In this document: one piece after another, positions 53,134-62,305 of the stretch
Layout: the number at the start of each line of letters is the position of its first letter
Position numbering within the stretch: position 1 is the stretch's first letter
From: Flavobacterium psychroterrae
GTDB lineage: Bacteria; Bacteroidota; Bacteroidia; Flavobacteriales; Flavobacteriaceae
Direction: 5' to 3'
Assembly (NCBI RefSeq): GCF_018380615.1
Contig: NZ_JAGYVZ010000002.1
Span: 62,001 to 126,000, forward strand
Length of the DNA: 64,000 bases
The notes under the pieces: model-generated
Seen by the model: only the letters and a program-made list of their open reading frames with translations
What the model was told of the DNA's origin: nothing
Databases searched by the model: none
Program-made: the position numbers and the translations under genes

Positions 53134-53636
53134 CGTTTATTGGGCTTAATAAGGTAAATTATTATAATTGAGGTAATTATTGTAAAAATAGAGCTAAATA
53201 ATGTTCGGAGTAAAATATCCCAAATAAATTTAAACTGGAAAGCTTCGAGTACAAATAATACAATATGATGTAATACGACAGATACTAAAATAAATGAAAA
53301 CCTTTCAGGAGTCAAAGACTCGTTTAATTTAATCGTTTGATATTCATAACTCAATCCAAATGAGAATTTAAATATATATGGCCTGTAATAAGCCAGAATC
53401 ACACATGCTGTTGCGTGAATTCCACCGGAATTACAAAACATATCCATTGTAAGTCCAAGTAAAAAGCTGGAGATAATTAAACCCGCTCTGTTACTGTTTA
53501 CCGGATACAAAATAATGTATAGGATGTATGGAAAGGGACTTATGTACCCTAAAAAATTCATATTATTGAAAATAACAATCTGAATTGTTAGTAACATAAT
53601 AAATCGAAAAATATTGACTAACAAAGCGCTATTCAT
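53130..53636 (-). CDS. mreD: Rod shape-determining protein MreD
   Basis: A 168-aa inner-membrane protein with about five hydrophobic segments (VFNNMNFLGYISPFPYILYIILYPV, LIISSFLLGLTMDMFCNSGGIHATACVILAYYRPYI). It sits between mreC (8-nt overlap) and mrdA (4-nt overlap), the conserved position. The GLTMDMFCNSGGIHA segment resembles the family motif. MreD is part of the elongasome membrane complex. Confidence 0.88.
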   Translation of the reverse strand: MNSALLVNIFRFIMLLTIQIVIFNNMNFLGYISPFPYILYIILYPVNSNRAGLIISSFLLGLTMDMFCNSGGIHATACVILAYYRPYIFKFSFGLSYEYQTIKLNESLTPERFSFILVSVVLHHIVLFVLEAFQFKFIWDILLRTLFSSIFTIITSIIIIYLIKPNKR

Positions 53637-54453
53637 TTTTCCCTTTTTTTTCTAAATTAATAAGCTCGTCTCTATCCTTACTCTTAATAATGTATACATG
53701 TCCAAGATTTGTCATATCGTTAAATAGTTTAACGTTTATAACATAATAGCTTGTATTTTTTTTGATATAAATTTTATCAACAGTACCAATATTAATTCCT
53801 TCAGGAAAAATTACAGATTGACCACCGGTAACAATTGTATCTCCTTTTCTAATTGAAGCTAATCTTGGAACATCTTCTAATTGTACAAATCCTGTACTTT
53901 TTCCGTCCCAGGTTAAAGATCCAAAATGATTGGATTTTTTTAATTTGGCATTAATGTGTGATTTCATATTCAAAATGCTTATCACTGTTGAATATCTTGG
54001 TGAAGTATTATCAATTACCCCAATAATACCTAAGCTATTTATAACACCCATATCTTGTTTAATGCCATCATTAGCGCCGGAATTTAATGTAATGTAATTT
54101 TCGTGAGTGCTGTACGAGTTATGAATTACTTTTGAAACAATAATATCAGCAGGTTTTACTCCTTTAATGCTGTCTGGTAAAGGTGCTTTTGTGGTATCTT
54201 CTTTATTAAATAAAAGGCTTTTTAATCTTGCGTTTTCAAGTACCAGTTCGTCATTTTCGGTTCTTAAATTCAAATATTCATTTACGTGATTAATTTTTTC
54301 ATAAACACCGCCGCTTAAAAAATTAGCGGAACTGATTACTCTGCTTTTATGAAAGGAATGAGATTGAATTGTGAGTGCCAACGAAATACCTAAAAGCAGC
54401 AAAAACAGCAATCTATTACTGTTTCTTATAATAAAATTAAAAATTTGCTGCAT
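53629..54453 (-). CDS. mreC: Rod shape-determining protein MreC
   Basis: A 274-aa periplasmic scaffold protein with an N-terminal anchor (about residues 13-28), a coiled coil (about 55-90; YLNLRTENDELVLENARLKSLLF) and two beta-barrel domains with GIKQDMGVINSLGIIGVIDNTSPRYSTVISI. MreC links MreB to PBP2 and RodA. It lies 108 nt after mreB on the same strand and overlaps mreD. The C-terminal tail is basic. Confidence 0.93.
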   Translation of the reverse strand: MQQIFNFIIRNSNRLLFLLLLGISLALTIQSHSFHKSRVISSANFLSGGVYEKINHVNEYLNLRTENDELVLENARLKSLLFNKEDTTKAPLPDSIKGVKPADIIVSKVIHNSYSTHENYITLNSGANDGIKQDMGVINSLGIIGVIDNTSPRYSTVISILNMKSHINAKLKKSNHFGSLTWDGKSTGFVQLEDVPRLASIRKGDTIVTGGQSVIFPEGINIGTVDKIYIKKNTSYYVINVKLFNDMTNLGHVYIIKSKDRDELINLEKKGKNE

Positions 54454-54561
54454 TTCTTGTTCGGTTATTTTGTTTCAGGATATGCTATTAAGTTTCAAAT
54501 TTTATAAAAGTCAAATTCGATCAATTTGACTTTTATAAAAATATATTTGATTGTGTGAATC

Positions 54562-55590
54562 TTATTTAATTAAGATGCTTTTGAATTTTGCAATGTTTTT
54601 AAGTGCCATTCCGGTTCCACGAACTACAGCTCTTAACGGATCTTCGGCAATATAAACAGGTAAATCTGTTTTTTGCGAAATACGTTTGTCAAGACCTCTT
54701 AACATAGATCCACCACCAGCTAAATAAATACCAGTGTTGTAGATATCCGCAGCTAATTCAGGAGGAGTTTGAGATAATGTTTCCATTACAGCATCTTCAA
54801 TACGTTGAATAGATTTGTCTAATGCTTTTGCAATTTCACGGTAAGAAACGTCAACTTGTTTTGGTTTACCCGTAAGTAAATCTCTACCCTGAACAGACAT
54901 ATCTTCCGGAGGACCATCTAAATCTTCGATAGCGGCTCCAATTTGAATTTTTATTTTTTCAGCTGTACTTTCTCCCACAAAAAGATTGTGTTGTGTACGC
55001 ATGTAATAAACAATATCGTTTGTAAAAACGTCACCTGCAATTTTTACAGATTTGTCACATACAATTCCGCCTAAAGCGATAACTGCGATTTCAGTAGTAC
55101 CACCACCAATATCAACAATCATGTTTCCTTTTGGCTGCATAATATCGATACCAATACCAATTGCTGCTGCCATTGGCTCATGAATTAAGTAAACTTCTTT
55201 TCCGTTTACTCTTTCACAAGATTCTTTTACAGCTCGCATCTCCACTTCAGTAATACCAGACGGAATACATACTACCATGCGTAAAGCTGGAGTAAACATT
55301 CTTTTCTTCAAAGCCGGTATACTTTTGATGAACATGTTGATCATCTTTTCCGAAGCATCGAAATCAGCAATAACACCATCCTTCAAAGGCCTTATGGTTT
55401 TGATATTTTCATGCGTCTTACCTTGCATCATATTGGCTTCCTTACCAACAGCAATGATTTTGCCTGATATTCGATCACGTGCAACGATTGACGGACTATC
55501 AATAACAACTTTATCATTATGTATGATTAAAGTGTTTGCGGTACCAAGGTCTATCGCAATATCCTCGGTCATGAAATCAAAAAATCCCAT
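54562..55590 (-). CDS. mreB: Rod shape-determining actin homologue MreB
   Basis: A 342-aa MreB. Actin-fold nucleotide motifs are present: DLGTANTLI (phosphate 1), MIVDIGGGTTEIAVIALGG (phosphate 2) and YLAGGGSMLRGLDKRISQ (adenosine). Filaments of MreB at the inner membrane direct lateral wall synthesis. It is the first gene of the operon; a TAACTTTG box at 55631-55638 lies about 40 nt upstream. Length and motifs are normal. Confidence 0.97.
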   Translation of the reverse strand: MGFFDFMTEDIAIDLGTANTLIIHNDKVVIDSPSIVARDRISGKIIAVGKEANMMQGKTHENIKTIRPLKDGVIADFDASEKMINMFIKSIPALKKRMFTPALRMVVCIPSGITEVEMRAVKESCERVNGKEVYLIHEPMAAAIGIGIDIMQPKGNMIVDIGGGTTEIAVIALGGIVCDKSVKIAGDVFTNDIVYYMRTQHNLFVGESTAEKIKIQIGAAIEDLDGPPEDMSVQGRDLLTGKPKQVDVSYREIAKALDKSIQRIEDAVMETLSQTPPELAADIYNTGIYLAGGGSMLRGLDKRISQKTDLPVYIAEDPLRAVVRGTGMALKNIAKFKSILIK

Positions 55591-55630
55591 AAGTTTTTTA
55601 GGGGTTTAAAATGTTATAAATTATTTTCAA

Positions 55631-55638
55631 CAAAGTTA
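55631..55638 (-). promoter_or_regulatory. -7 box of the mreB operon
   Basis: On the minus strand this reads TAACTTTG, an exact TAnnTTTG match in the gap between purH and mreB. Confidence 0.55.
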
Positions 55639-55644
55639 AACAAA

Positions 55645-57171
55645 TTAATGTTTAAAATGACGTGTTCCTGTAAATACCATTGCAAGATTATTTTCGTTGC
55701 AATAATTTATGCTTAATTCGTCTTTTATTGAACCTCCAGGCTGAATTACTGCTGTAATTCCTGCATTTTTAGCTAATTCTACACAATCCGGAAAAGGGAA
55801 GAATGCATCACTCGCCATTGAAGCGCCGGTTAAATCAAATCCAAAAGCTTTAGCTTTATCTACGGCTTGTACCAAAGCATCAACTCTTGATGTCTGACCT
55901 GTACCTGAAGAAATTAATGTTCCGTTTTTAGCAAAAACAATCGTATTTGATTTTGTGTTTTTGCAAATTTTAGATGCAAATATCAAATCCTCTATTTCCT
56001 GGGCAGTAGGCTCAGTAATTGTAACGGTTTTTAAATGCTCTTTAGTATCTGTAATATTATTTCTGTCCTGAATTAACAAACCGTTAAGACATGTTCTCAC
56101 TTGTCTCGAAGGTAATTCAACTTCATTTTGAACTAATATAATTCTGTTTTTCTTTTCTTGTAAAACTGCAATTGCATCATCATCATAACTTGGAGCAATT
56201 ACTACTTCGCAAAATAGTTTATTGATTTCCTGTGCAGTAGCTAAATCAATTTTAGTATTTGCAATCAAAACCCCGCCAAAAGCAGATGTTGGATCACAAG
56301 CAAGCGCCGCTAAATAAGCTTCGCTGATTGTTTTTCTTGAAGCTAAACCGCAAGCATTATTATGTTTTAAAATTGCAAAAGTTGGCCCGTCAGTTTTGAA
56401 CTCATTGATTAAGTTTACTGCCGCATCAACATCTAAAAGGTTGTTGTATGACAATTCTTTTCCGTGAACTTTTTTGAAAATAGCATCAAAATCTCCAAAA
56501 AAGAAACCTTTTTGATGAGGATTTTCTCCGTATCTTAAAATCTGACCGCCTTCGATACTTTCTTTGTAGATCGTTTCGTCAGTGTTGAAATAATTAAAAA
56601 TAGCACCATCATAATGAGATGAAACGTGGAAAGCTTTTGTAGCAAGCAATCTTCTGTTTTCAAGAGTCGTTGCTCCGTTTTGCTCTGTAATCAAATCAAG
56701 AAGCAAGCTGTATTCGTTTACAGAAGCCACAATTACAGTATCTTTGAAATTTTTTGCACCGGCACGAATTAATGAAATTCCGCCAATATCAATTTTTTCA
56801 ATAATATCCTGTTCACTAGCGCCTGAAGCAACCGTTTTTTCAAAAGGGTATAAATCAACAATAACCAAATCAATCTGAGGGATATCAAATTCTTTCATTT
56901 GTTGAACATCACCTTCGTTATCCTGACGGTTTAAGATTCCGCCAAAAATTTTCGGGTGTAACGTTTTTACTCTTCCACCAAGAATTTCAGGAAATGAAGT
57001 AATATCTTCAACCGGAACTACTGGAATTCCAAGGTTTTTTATAAAATCTTCTGTTCCTCCAGTCGAATAAAGTGTTACGTTTTGTTCATGTAATTTTCTA
57101 ACGATTGGCTCTAGTCCATCTTTCGAAAAAACAGATATTAATGCAGATTGTATTGTTTTAGTTGTACTCAT
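55645..57171 (-). CDS. purH: Bifunctional AICAR transformylase / IMP cyclohydrolase
   Basis: A 508-aa enzyme carrying out the last two steps of IMP synthesis. The N-terminal MGS-like cyclohydrolase domain (about residues 10-190) has SVFSKDGLEPIVRKL, LYSTGGT and HPKIFGGIL. The transformylase part includes LRYGENPHQKG and the catalytic LKHNNACGLA. I start at MSTTKTIQS (57171): a TACTTTTG box (57196-57203) overlaps the start of the longer frame at 57198. The predicted leader is about 19 nt. Confidence 0.96.
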   Translation of the reverse strand: MSTTKTIQSALISVFSKDGLEPIVRKLHEQNVTLYSTGGTEDFIKNLGIPVVPVEDITSFPEILGGRVKTLHPKIFGGILNRQDNEGDVQQMKEFDIPQIDLVIVDLYPFEKTVASGASEQDIIEKIDIGGISLIRAGAKNFKDTVIVASVNEYSLLLDLITEQNGATTLENRRLLATKAFHVSSHYDGAIFNYFNTDETIYKESIEGGQILRYGENPHQKGFFFGDFDAIFKKVHGKELSYNNLLDVDAAVNLINEFKTDGPTFAILKHNNACGLASRKTISEAYLAALACDPTSAFGGVLIANTKIDLATAQEINKLFCEVVIAPSYDDDAIAVLQEKKNRIILVQNEVELPSRQVRTCLNGLLIQDRNNITDTKEHLKTVTITEPTAQEIEDLIFASKICKNTKSNTIVFAKNGTLISSGTGQTSRVDALVQAVDKAKAFGFDLTGASMASDAFFPFPDCVELAKNAGITAVIQPGGSIKDELSINYCNENNLAMVFTGTRHFKH

Positions 57172-57195
57172 TGTGTAGTTATGATTTTCAGACTG

Positions 57196-57203
57196 CAAAA
57201 GTA
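57196..57203 (-). promoter_or_regulatory. -7 box of purH
   Basis: On the minus strand this reads TACTTTTG, an exact TAnnTTTG match. Confidence 0.55.
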
Positions 57204-57336
57204 GTTTTTTTAAATATTATTTTAAAGAAAATTAATGTAACATTATGCTAAATAAATCTACTTATGAGTAACTTAACTTTTATTAGGTTTTTGATTTTAA
57301 TTTATTGAATTTTACTTTAATGAAAAATACACATAT

Positions 57337-58584
57337 ATGCTGGTTTATCTAAGGTTATTAAAAGAAAGTTTTCGCTTTGCAATAAACGCTTTGCGAAATA
57401 ATAAATTACGTACCTTATTGTCCCTGTTAGGGGTTACGATTGGAATTTTCTCAATTATTGCGGTTTTGGCGGCAGTAGATTCTTTAGACAGAAAGATTTC
57501 AAAAGACTTGAGCAGCTTAGATAAAAACACGATTTATTTAATGAAATATTGTTTCGGGCCTTCTGAAATTCCACAATGGAAAAGAGAGCAATTCCCCAAT
57601 GTGAAATATGATGAATATATCAGTTTAAAAAACTCACTAAATAATACCGATCAGGTCGCGTATCAGCTTTTTGTAAATCATGAAACTTTAAAATACGATT
57701 CAAAAACAGTTAGTGATGTCAATATAGTTCCTTCGTCAAGCGAAATGGTCGATATTGAAGGATTGAGTTTTGATAAAGGAAGATTTTACAATGAATCTGA
57801 ATCAAATTCAGGAAGCGCCGTAATTGTTTTGGGATATGATATTGCCGAAGGACTTTTTGGAACAAGCGATCCCATCGGGAAAAATATTCGTTTATACGGA
57901 CAACGTTTTACCGTAATTGGTGTAATTAAAAAACAAGGCGCAGGATTTTTTGGCGATAGTAATGATACATCAGTTTATTTACCAACGAATTTTTTACGCA
58001 GAATGTACGGCGACAGCGATTCTATGACTCCGGTAATTGTTTTAAAACCTGTAAAAGGAGTAGATATGGCCGCTTATAAAGCCGAAGTTGCTCAAAAACT
58101 TAGAGCAATTCGCGGAATGAAAGCAGGAGAATCTGATAATTTCTTTATTAATGTACTTTCCGGTTTTACTGATTTTGTCGATGGAATTCTGGGAAGTTTA
58201 AGATTTGGCGGAATATTTATAAGTTTCTTTTCCTTTTTAGTTGGAGGTTTTGGAGTTGCCAATATTATGTTTGTTTCTGTAAAAGAACGTACTAATTTAA
58301 TAGGTATTCAAAAATCCTTAGGCGCAAAAAATAAATTTATATTGTTTCAGTTTTTGTTTGAAGCCGTTATCCTTTGTTTAATCGGTGGAATTATTGGTTT
58401 AATAATTGTTTTTCTAATGTCTGTTTTATTAACCAATTTATTAGATTTTGAATTTGTTTTAAGCTTCTGGAATGTGGTTATTGGCGCCGGATTATCAATT
58501 TTGGTTGGAGTAATTTCTGGAATCTTACCCGCGATTTCTGCAGCAAAATTAGATCCGGTTGAAGCGATTAGAACCGGAATGTAA
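57337..58584 (+). CDS. ABC transporter permease (MacB/FtsX type)
   Basis: A 415-aa permease with the MacB topology: an N-terminal membrane segment (ALRNNKLRTLLSLLGVTIGIFSIIAVLAAVDS), a periplasmic core domain (about residues 50-280) and three C-terminal membrane segments (from FISFFSFLVGGFGVANIMFVSV). The ending LDPVEAIRTGM is the family signature. No ATPase gene is adjacent, so it must pair with one encoded elsewhere. Family members export macrolides, peptides or lipoproteins, or act as mechanotransmission proteins; the substrate is unknown. Confidence 0.88.
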   Translation: MLVYLRLLKESFRFAINALRNNKLRTLLSLLGVTIGIFSIIAVLAAVDSLDRKISKDLSSLDKNTIYLMKYCFGPSEIPQWKREQFPNVKYDEYISLKNSLNNTDQVAYQLFVNHETLKYDSKTVSDVNIVPSSSEMVDIEGLSFDKGRFYNESESNSGSAVIVLGYDIAEGLFGTSDPIGKNIRLYGQRFTVIGVIKKQGAGFFGDSNDTSVYLPTNFLRRMYGDSDSMTPVIVLKPVKGVDMAAYKAEVAQKLRAIRGMKAGESDNFFINVLSGFTDFVDGILGSLRFGGIFISFFSFLVGGFGVANIMFVSVKERTNLIGIQKSLGAKNKFILFQFLFEAVILCLIGGIIGLIIVFLMSVLLTNLLDFEFVLSFWNVVIGAGLSILVGVISGILPAISAAKLDPVEAIRTGM

Positions 58585-58677
58585 ATCTAAAAGTTAAATT
58601 CATTTTTTAGAACTTCAAAGGTTGCTTTATTGTTCAATATTGTTGTAATTTTAATAGCTAAATTAAAAAATAATAAT

Positions 58678-59724
58678 ATGATACCAGTAAAAGCGTATGC
58701 AGCCTATGATGCCGAAAATCCTTTAAAACCTTATACGTTTGAAAGAAAGGAAGTTGGTGCTCATCAGGTTCAAATAGATATTTTATACAGTGGAGTTTGT
58801 CACTCAGATATTCATACCGCAAAAGGTGATTGGGGACCTGTAAATTACCCTTTAGTTCCCGGACATGAAATTGTAGGTAGAATTGTTGCTGTTGGGAGCG
58901 AAGTATCTAAATTTAAAGTTGGAGAACTAGTAGGAGTTGGTTGTTTTGTTGATTCATGCAGAGTTTGTCCAAGTTGTCAATCTGGAGAAGAGCAGTTTTG
59001 CGATGAAGGAATGACAGGAACTTACAACAGCGTTGAAAGAGGAACTGATATCCCAACTCGCGGAGGATATTCTACCAGTATAATCGTCGACGAAAGTTAC
59101 ACACTTCATGTTTCTGAAAAATTAGATATAAAAGGAGTTGCTCCATTATTATGCGCCGGAATTACTACTTATTCACCTTTAAAATATTTAAAAGTTGGTA
59201 AAGGTCATAAAGTTGGAGTTTTGGGACTTGGAGGGTTAGGACATATGGCAGTTAAATTTGCGGTTGCGTTTGGTGCCGAAGTTACCGTGTTGAGTCATTC
59301 TCCATCAAAAGAAGCAGATGCTAAAAGATTAGGAGCGCATCATTTTGCATTGACTTCAAATCCTGAAACAATGGAATCTTTAGCAAATAGTTTCGACTTT
59401 ATCCTGAATACTGTTTCTGCAAAACACGATCATAATGCTTACCTGAATTTGCTAACAAAAAACGGAACCATGATTGTGGTTGGAGCTCCGCCGGCACCGG
59501 CTGAAATTCCTGTTTTTACTTTAATCATGAAACGTAGAAGTATTATAGGAAGTTTAATTGGCGGAATCAAAGAGACTCAGGAAATGTTAGATTACTGTGC
59601 AGAACACAATATTACATCTGATGTTGAAATAATCGATATGTCGTACATTAACGAAGCATACGAGCGTATGAATAAAAGTGATGTAAAATACCGTTTTGTG
59701 ATTGATATGGCTTCTTTGAAATAG
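58678..59724 (+). CDS. Zinc-dependent NAD(P)-linked alcohol dehydrogenase (YahK-like)
   Basis: A 348-aa MDR-family enzyme. Catalytic-zinc ligands lie in GVCHSDIHTAKGDW and PGHEIVGRI, structural-zinc cysteines in CRVCPSCQSGEEQFC, and the Rossmann motif in VGVLGLGGLGHMAVKFA. It resembles cinnamyl-alcohol/aldehyde reductases of the YahK type, which reduce aldehydes with NADPH. I start at 58678 because a promoter-like TTG/TAATTTTA pair (58622-58653) overlaps the longer frame. It is a single gene. Confidence 0.9.
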   Translation: MIPVKAYAAYDAENPLKPYTFERKEVGAHQVQIDILYSGVCHSDIHTAKGDWGPVNYPLVPGHEIVGRIVAVGSEVSKFKVGELVGVGCFVDSCRVCPSCQSGEEQFCDEGMTGTYNSVERGTDIPTRGGYSTSIIVDESYTLHVSEKLDIKGVAPLLCAGITTYSPLKYLKVGKGHKVGVLGLGGLGHMAVKFAVAFGAEVTVLSHSPSKEADAKRLGAHHFALTSNPETMESLANSFDFILNTVSAKHDHNAYLNLLTKNGTMIVVGAPPAPAEIPVFTLIMKRRSIIGSLIGGIKETQEMLDYCAEHNITSDVEIIDMSYINEAYERMNKSDVKYRFVIDMASLK

Positions 59725-59790
59725 GTTCAAAGTTGCAGAGGTTTTCTAGTATTGGGGTTACAACTTTGTCATTTTGAGATTTGATAAATA

Positions 59791-59822
59791 AAGTTCCGGA
59801 AGGAACGATTTATATTGTAGGG
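59791..59822. repeat. Short palindromic intergenic element (GTTCC/GGAAC)
   Basis: GTTCCGGAAGGAAC is a small palindrome with flanking A+T-rich sequence in the gap after the dehydrogenase gene. The rest of 59725-59900 contains no gene I can see. Confidence 0.3.
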
Positions 59823-59900
59823 ATAGATTTTAATCCATTCTTCACAATCCAATCGCAATAATATCGCAATCCGTATCGAAATGACAAAAAATACGCATAT

Positions 59901-59938
59901 AAAAAAATCCTGAGAAAATATTTCTCAGGATTTTTTTT
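59901..59938. terminator. Strong bidirectional terminator
   Basis: AAAAAAATCCTGAGAAA pairs perfectly with TTTCTCAGGATTTTTTT around a short loop. It lies between the dehydrogenase (+) and the broken regulator (-). Confidence 0.9.
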
Positions 59939-59963
59939 GCAATCAATATATTTTTTCAGAATC

Positions 59964-60356
59964 TTATTTTTCTCTTAATAATTTTTCTAAATATTCAACT
60001 TTTTCTTTTTCTGTTTGAATCATACGCTCATAAAGTTCAATTACTTTATCCAATGGATTGAATGAACAATTAACTGGATTATTTATTCCATTAGCAGTGC
60101 TATTGTCATAAAAGCTATTAAAATAATTAATCATATTTTCTTCGGTAAAGTTTTTAATTGCTTCAACACTTGCTCCAAGAGCTTTTGCAACTTCAGAAAG
60201 TTTTTCATCATCAATAGTTTCGCTGTTTTCTATTGCAGATACAGTTTGTTAAGATAGTCCTAAAGCTTGTGCCAATGCTTCTTGCTTCATGTCTTTCAGT
60301 TCACGAATACGGCTAATTTTTCGCCCTATATGATTTGGTTTTGTTGCTGTGCTCAT
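59964..60356 (-). pseudogene. HTH (XRE-type) regulator broken by one in-frame stop
   Basis: Translating the minus strand from the ATG at 60356 gives MSTATKPNHIGRKISRIREL..., with an XRE helix-turn-helix reading KDMKQEALAQALGLS-stop-QTVSAIENSE. The stop is codon 36 (60249-60251, TAA). The downstream frame stays open to the TAA at 59964-59966 and continues with sense: a second helical region and a C-terminal coiled coil (DKVIELYERMIQTEKEKVEYLEKLLREK). A single CAA to TAA change restores a normal 130-residue regulator. It is either a recent pseudogene, a sequencing error, or a gene with read-through or re-initiation. Confidence 0.75.
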
Positions 60357-60360
60357 AATT

Positions 60361-60368
60361 CAAAGATA
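60361..60368 (-). promoter_or_regulatory. -7 box of the broken HTH gene
   Basis: On the minus strand this reads TATCTTTG, an exact TAnnTTTG match ending 4 nt before the ATG, as for three other genes in the window. Confidence 0.5.
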
Positions 60369-60481
60369 TTTATATTCCTTTAAAAAAAATAGGTTTTGGT
60401 AAAAAACAAGTAAAATTACGTTTGATACATTTTTGGACATTTTGCTTTGAGCAAAACTAATATTTATGCGAATCAAGAAAT

Positions 60482-60634
60482 GTGCCTTTAGGTACTCAAT
60501 ATTGGTAGAAAATATGGATTTAGATCCGTTAGCGTGCCGTAGGTACGCAACAAAATAACAACTATTGCGTACCTACGGCACGCTAAATAAATCCCAATTT
60601 ATGTTTTCTACCAATATTGAGTGCCTAACGGCAC
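60482..60634. repeat. Large composite inverted repeat (REP/BIME-like)
   Basis: An inner 22-bp perfect stem (60529-60550 and 60565-60586, containing GCGTGCCGTAGGTACGC) flanks a 14-nt loop. An outer arm pair (60494-60515 and 60601-60622, ACTCAATATTGGTAGAAAA-type) extends it with one mismatch. The ends carry GTGCC and GGCAC. The gap 60369-60481 holds nothing else I can identify. No transposase gene is near. Confidence 0.8.
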
Positions 60635-60729
60635 GAATTGCAGACTTTCAATCCGTAATCAAATATACAATTTTTCTTATAATTTATTAATTTGGATACG
60701 TCTAAATATTAAAACCGGAAATATATTTT

Positions 60730-61365
60730 TTAGATCTTTTTATTGACTTTGATAAAAGGTTTTACAAATTTAACTTGTTCAGGAAATGTAATTCTATTAT
60801 TATCCCATTTTATATCTGCTGAAGAATAGAATTCGTTACTTCTTTTGTATTTCAAAACGGTATCTTCTTCTTGGGTTGTTCTTCTTACAACACAGAAATC
60901 TCTATGTCTAATAAAATAGTTTAAAGATTTACGTAAATCAAAAAACATCTTCGATTTTAAAGTGTCAGATTCTGATGCAATAAAAGTAGCATTCCGAAAG
61001 TCATCCTTATAATTTAATTTTATGAAATCATAGAGATTTTTATTTGAAATTTCGATTAAATCTTTAGGTTGTAAATTTGCAAAATAGGGAATTGTATCTG
61101 CAGTTTCAGTTCCGCATATAAAGCCTATTCCTTTATTTTGAAAATAGTATGCTGTAGAATCGGAATTGATAATAAATGTATTTGTTCCATAAACTAACCA
61201 TCCTGGAATAGGAGGATTTGGACGAATAGTGTCTTTGCCACTAATTTTTCCTTTATTTTCCTTAGAAATTATATAGGGAATATTTTTCTCAACAATCTTA
61301 GCCTCTTTCTTAGTACAATTAAAAAGAAGTAAACCAATCATAAAGGCAATAAAAGTTCTTTTCAT
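60730..61365 (-). CDS. Hypothetical lipoprotein, 211 aa
   Basis: A 211-aa lipoprotein with lipobox LLFNC (Cys about 17). The mature part is mixed alpha/beta with a middle segment GIGFICGTETADTIPYFANLQ and a basic region (RHRDFCVVRRTTQEED). No family is recognised. It stands between the inverted repeat and the accD terminator, alone on its strand segment. Codon use looks like that of its neighbours, so no sign of recent transfer. Confidence 0.6.
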   Translation of the reverse strand: MKRTFIAFMIGLLLFNCTKKEAKIVEKNIPYIISKENKGKISGKDTIRPNPPIPGWLVYGTNTFIINSDSTAYYFQNKGIGFICGTETADTIPYFANLQPKDLIEISNKNLYDFIKLNYKDDFRNATFIASESDTLKSKMFFDLRKSLNYFIRHRDFCVVRRTTQEEDTVLKYKRSNEFYSSADIKWDNNRITFPEQVKFVKPFIKVNKKI

Positions 61366-61391
61366 AAACTAAGATTTAAAATTAAATATAT

Positions 61392-61429
61392 AAAAAAAAT
61401 CCCATTTGCCTTAACAAATGGGATTTTTT
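61392..61429 (-). terminator. Terminator of accD
   Basis: AAAAAATCCCATTTG and CAAATGGGATTTTTT form a long stem with a T-run on the minus strand. Confidence 0.9.
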
Positions 61430-61449
61430 ATGTTTTAGAAGTTTGAAAA

Positions 61450-62304
61450 CTATCTAATTGTATTGTTTTGAATTAAATCGATATATAAGTTAATCTTATC
61501 TTTCAATTCTTTTCTAGGCGTGATAAAGTCAAGGAAACCGTGCTCTAGAAGAAACTCAGCGGTTTGAAAACCTTCCGGTAAATCTTTTCCTGTAGTGTCA
61601 CGAACAACACGAGGACCAGCAAAACCAATCAAAGCTCCAGGCTCAGAGATGTTGATATCTCCTAACATGGCATATGATGCAGTTGTTCCTCCAGTTGTAG
61701 GATCTGTACATAATGATATGTAAGGTAATCCTGCTTCGGCAAGTTGTGCAAGTTTTACAGATGTTTTAGCCAATTGCATTAACGAATAAGCTGCTTCCAT
61801 CATACGGGCACCACCTGATTTCGAAATCATTACAAATGGTAATTTGTTTTTAATCGCGTGATTAATACCTCTTGCAATTTTTTCTCCAACAACAGCTCCC
61901 ATAGATCCACCAATAAAGGCAAAATCCATACAACAAATAACAAGTTCTTTTCCTTTAGATTTTCCCACTCCGGTACGCACAGCGTCTTTAAGGTGAGTTT
62001 TCTCCATTACATCTTTCAATCTTTCTGCATATTTTTTTGTATCCACAAAATGCAAAGGATCTTTTGATGTCATGTTTTTATCTAGTTCAACAAATTCGTT
62101 ATTGTCGAATAAAATTTCAAAATAGGTTGCGCTTCCAATTCTAACGTGAAAATCATCTTCCGGACTAACAAATAAGTTTCTGGCTAATTCGTCAGCGTCA
62201 ATAATTTTTCCAGTAGGAGATTTGTACCACAATCCTTTCGGAACGTCCATCTTATCTTCTGTAGCGGTCGTAATCCCTTTTTCCTGTCTTTTAAACCAAG
62301 CCAT
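61450..62304 (-). CDS. accD: Acetyl-CoA carboxylase carboxyltransferase subunit beta (no zinc ribbon)
   Basis: A 284-aa AccD with the crotonase-fold carboxyltransferase domain ([77 protein letters not shown]). It makes malonyl-CoA together with AccA, the first committed step of fatty-acid synthesis. The N-terminus lacks the four zinc-ribbon cysteines found in E. coli AccD: the sites read KSPTGK (residues 28-33) and VSPEDDFH (46-53). It lies downstream of fbaA, separated by an inverted repeat. Confidence 0.95.
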   Translation of the reverse strand: MAWFKRQEKGITTATEDKMDVPKGLWYKSPTGKIIDADELARNLFVSPEDDFHVRIGSATYFEILFDNNEFVELDKNMTSKDPLHFVDTKKYAERLKDVMEKTHLKDAVRTGVGKSKGKELVICCMDFAFIGGSMGAVVGEKIARGINHAIKNKLPFVMISKSGGARMMEAAYSLMQLAKTSVKLAQLAEAGLPYISLCTDPTTGGTTASYAMLGDINISEPGALIGFAGPRVVRDTTGKDLPEGFQTAEFLLEHGFLDFITPRKELKDKINLYIDLIQNNTIR

Positions 62305-62305
62305 T

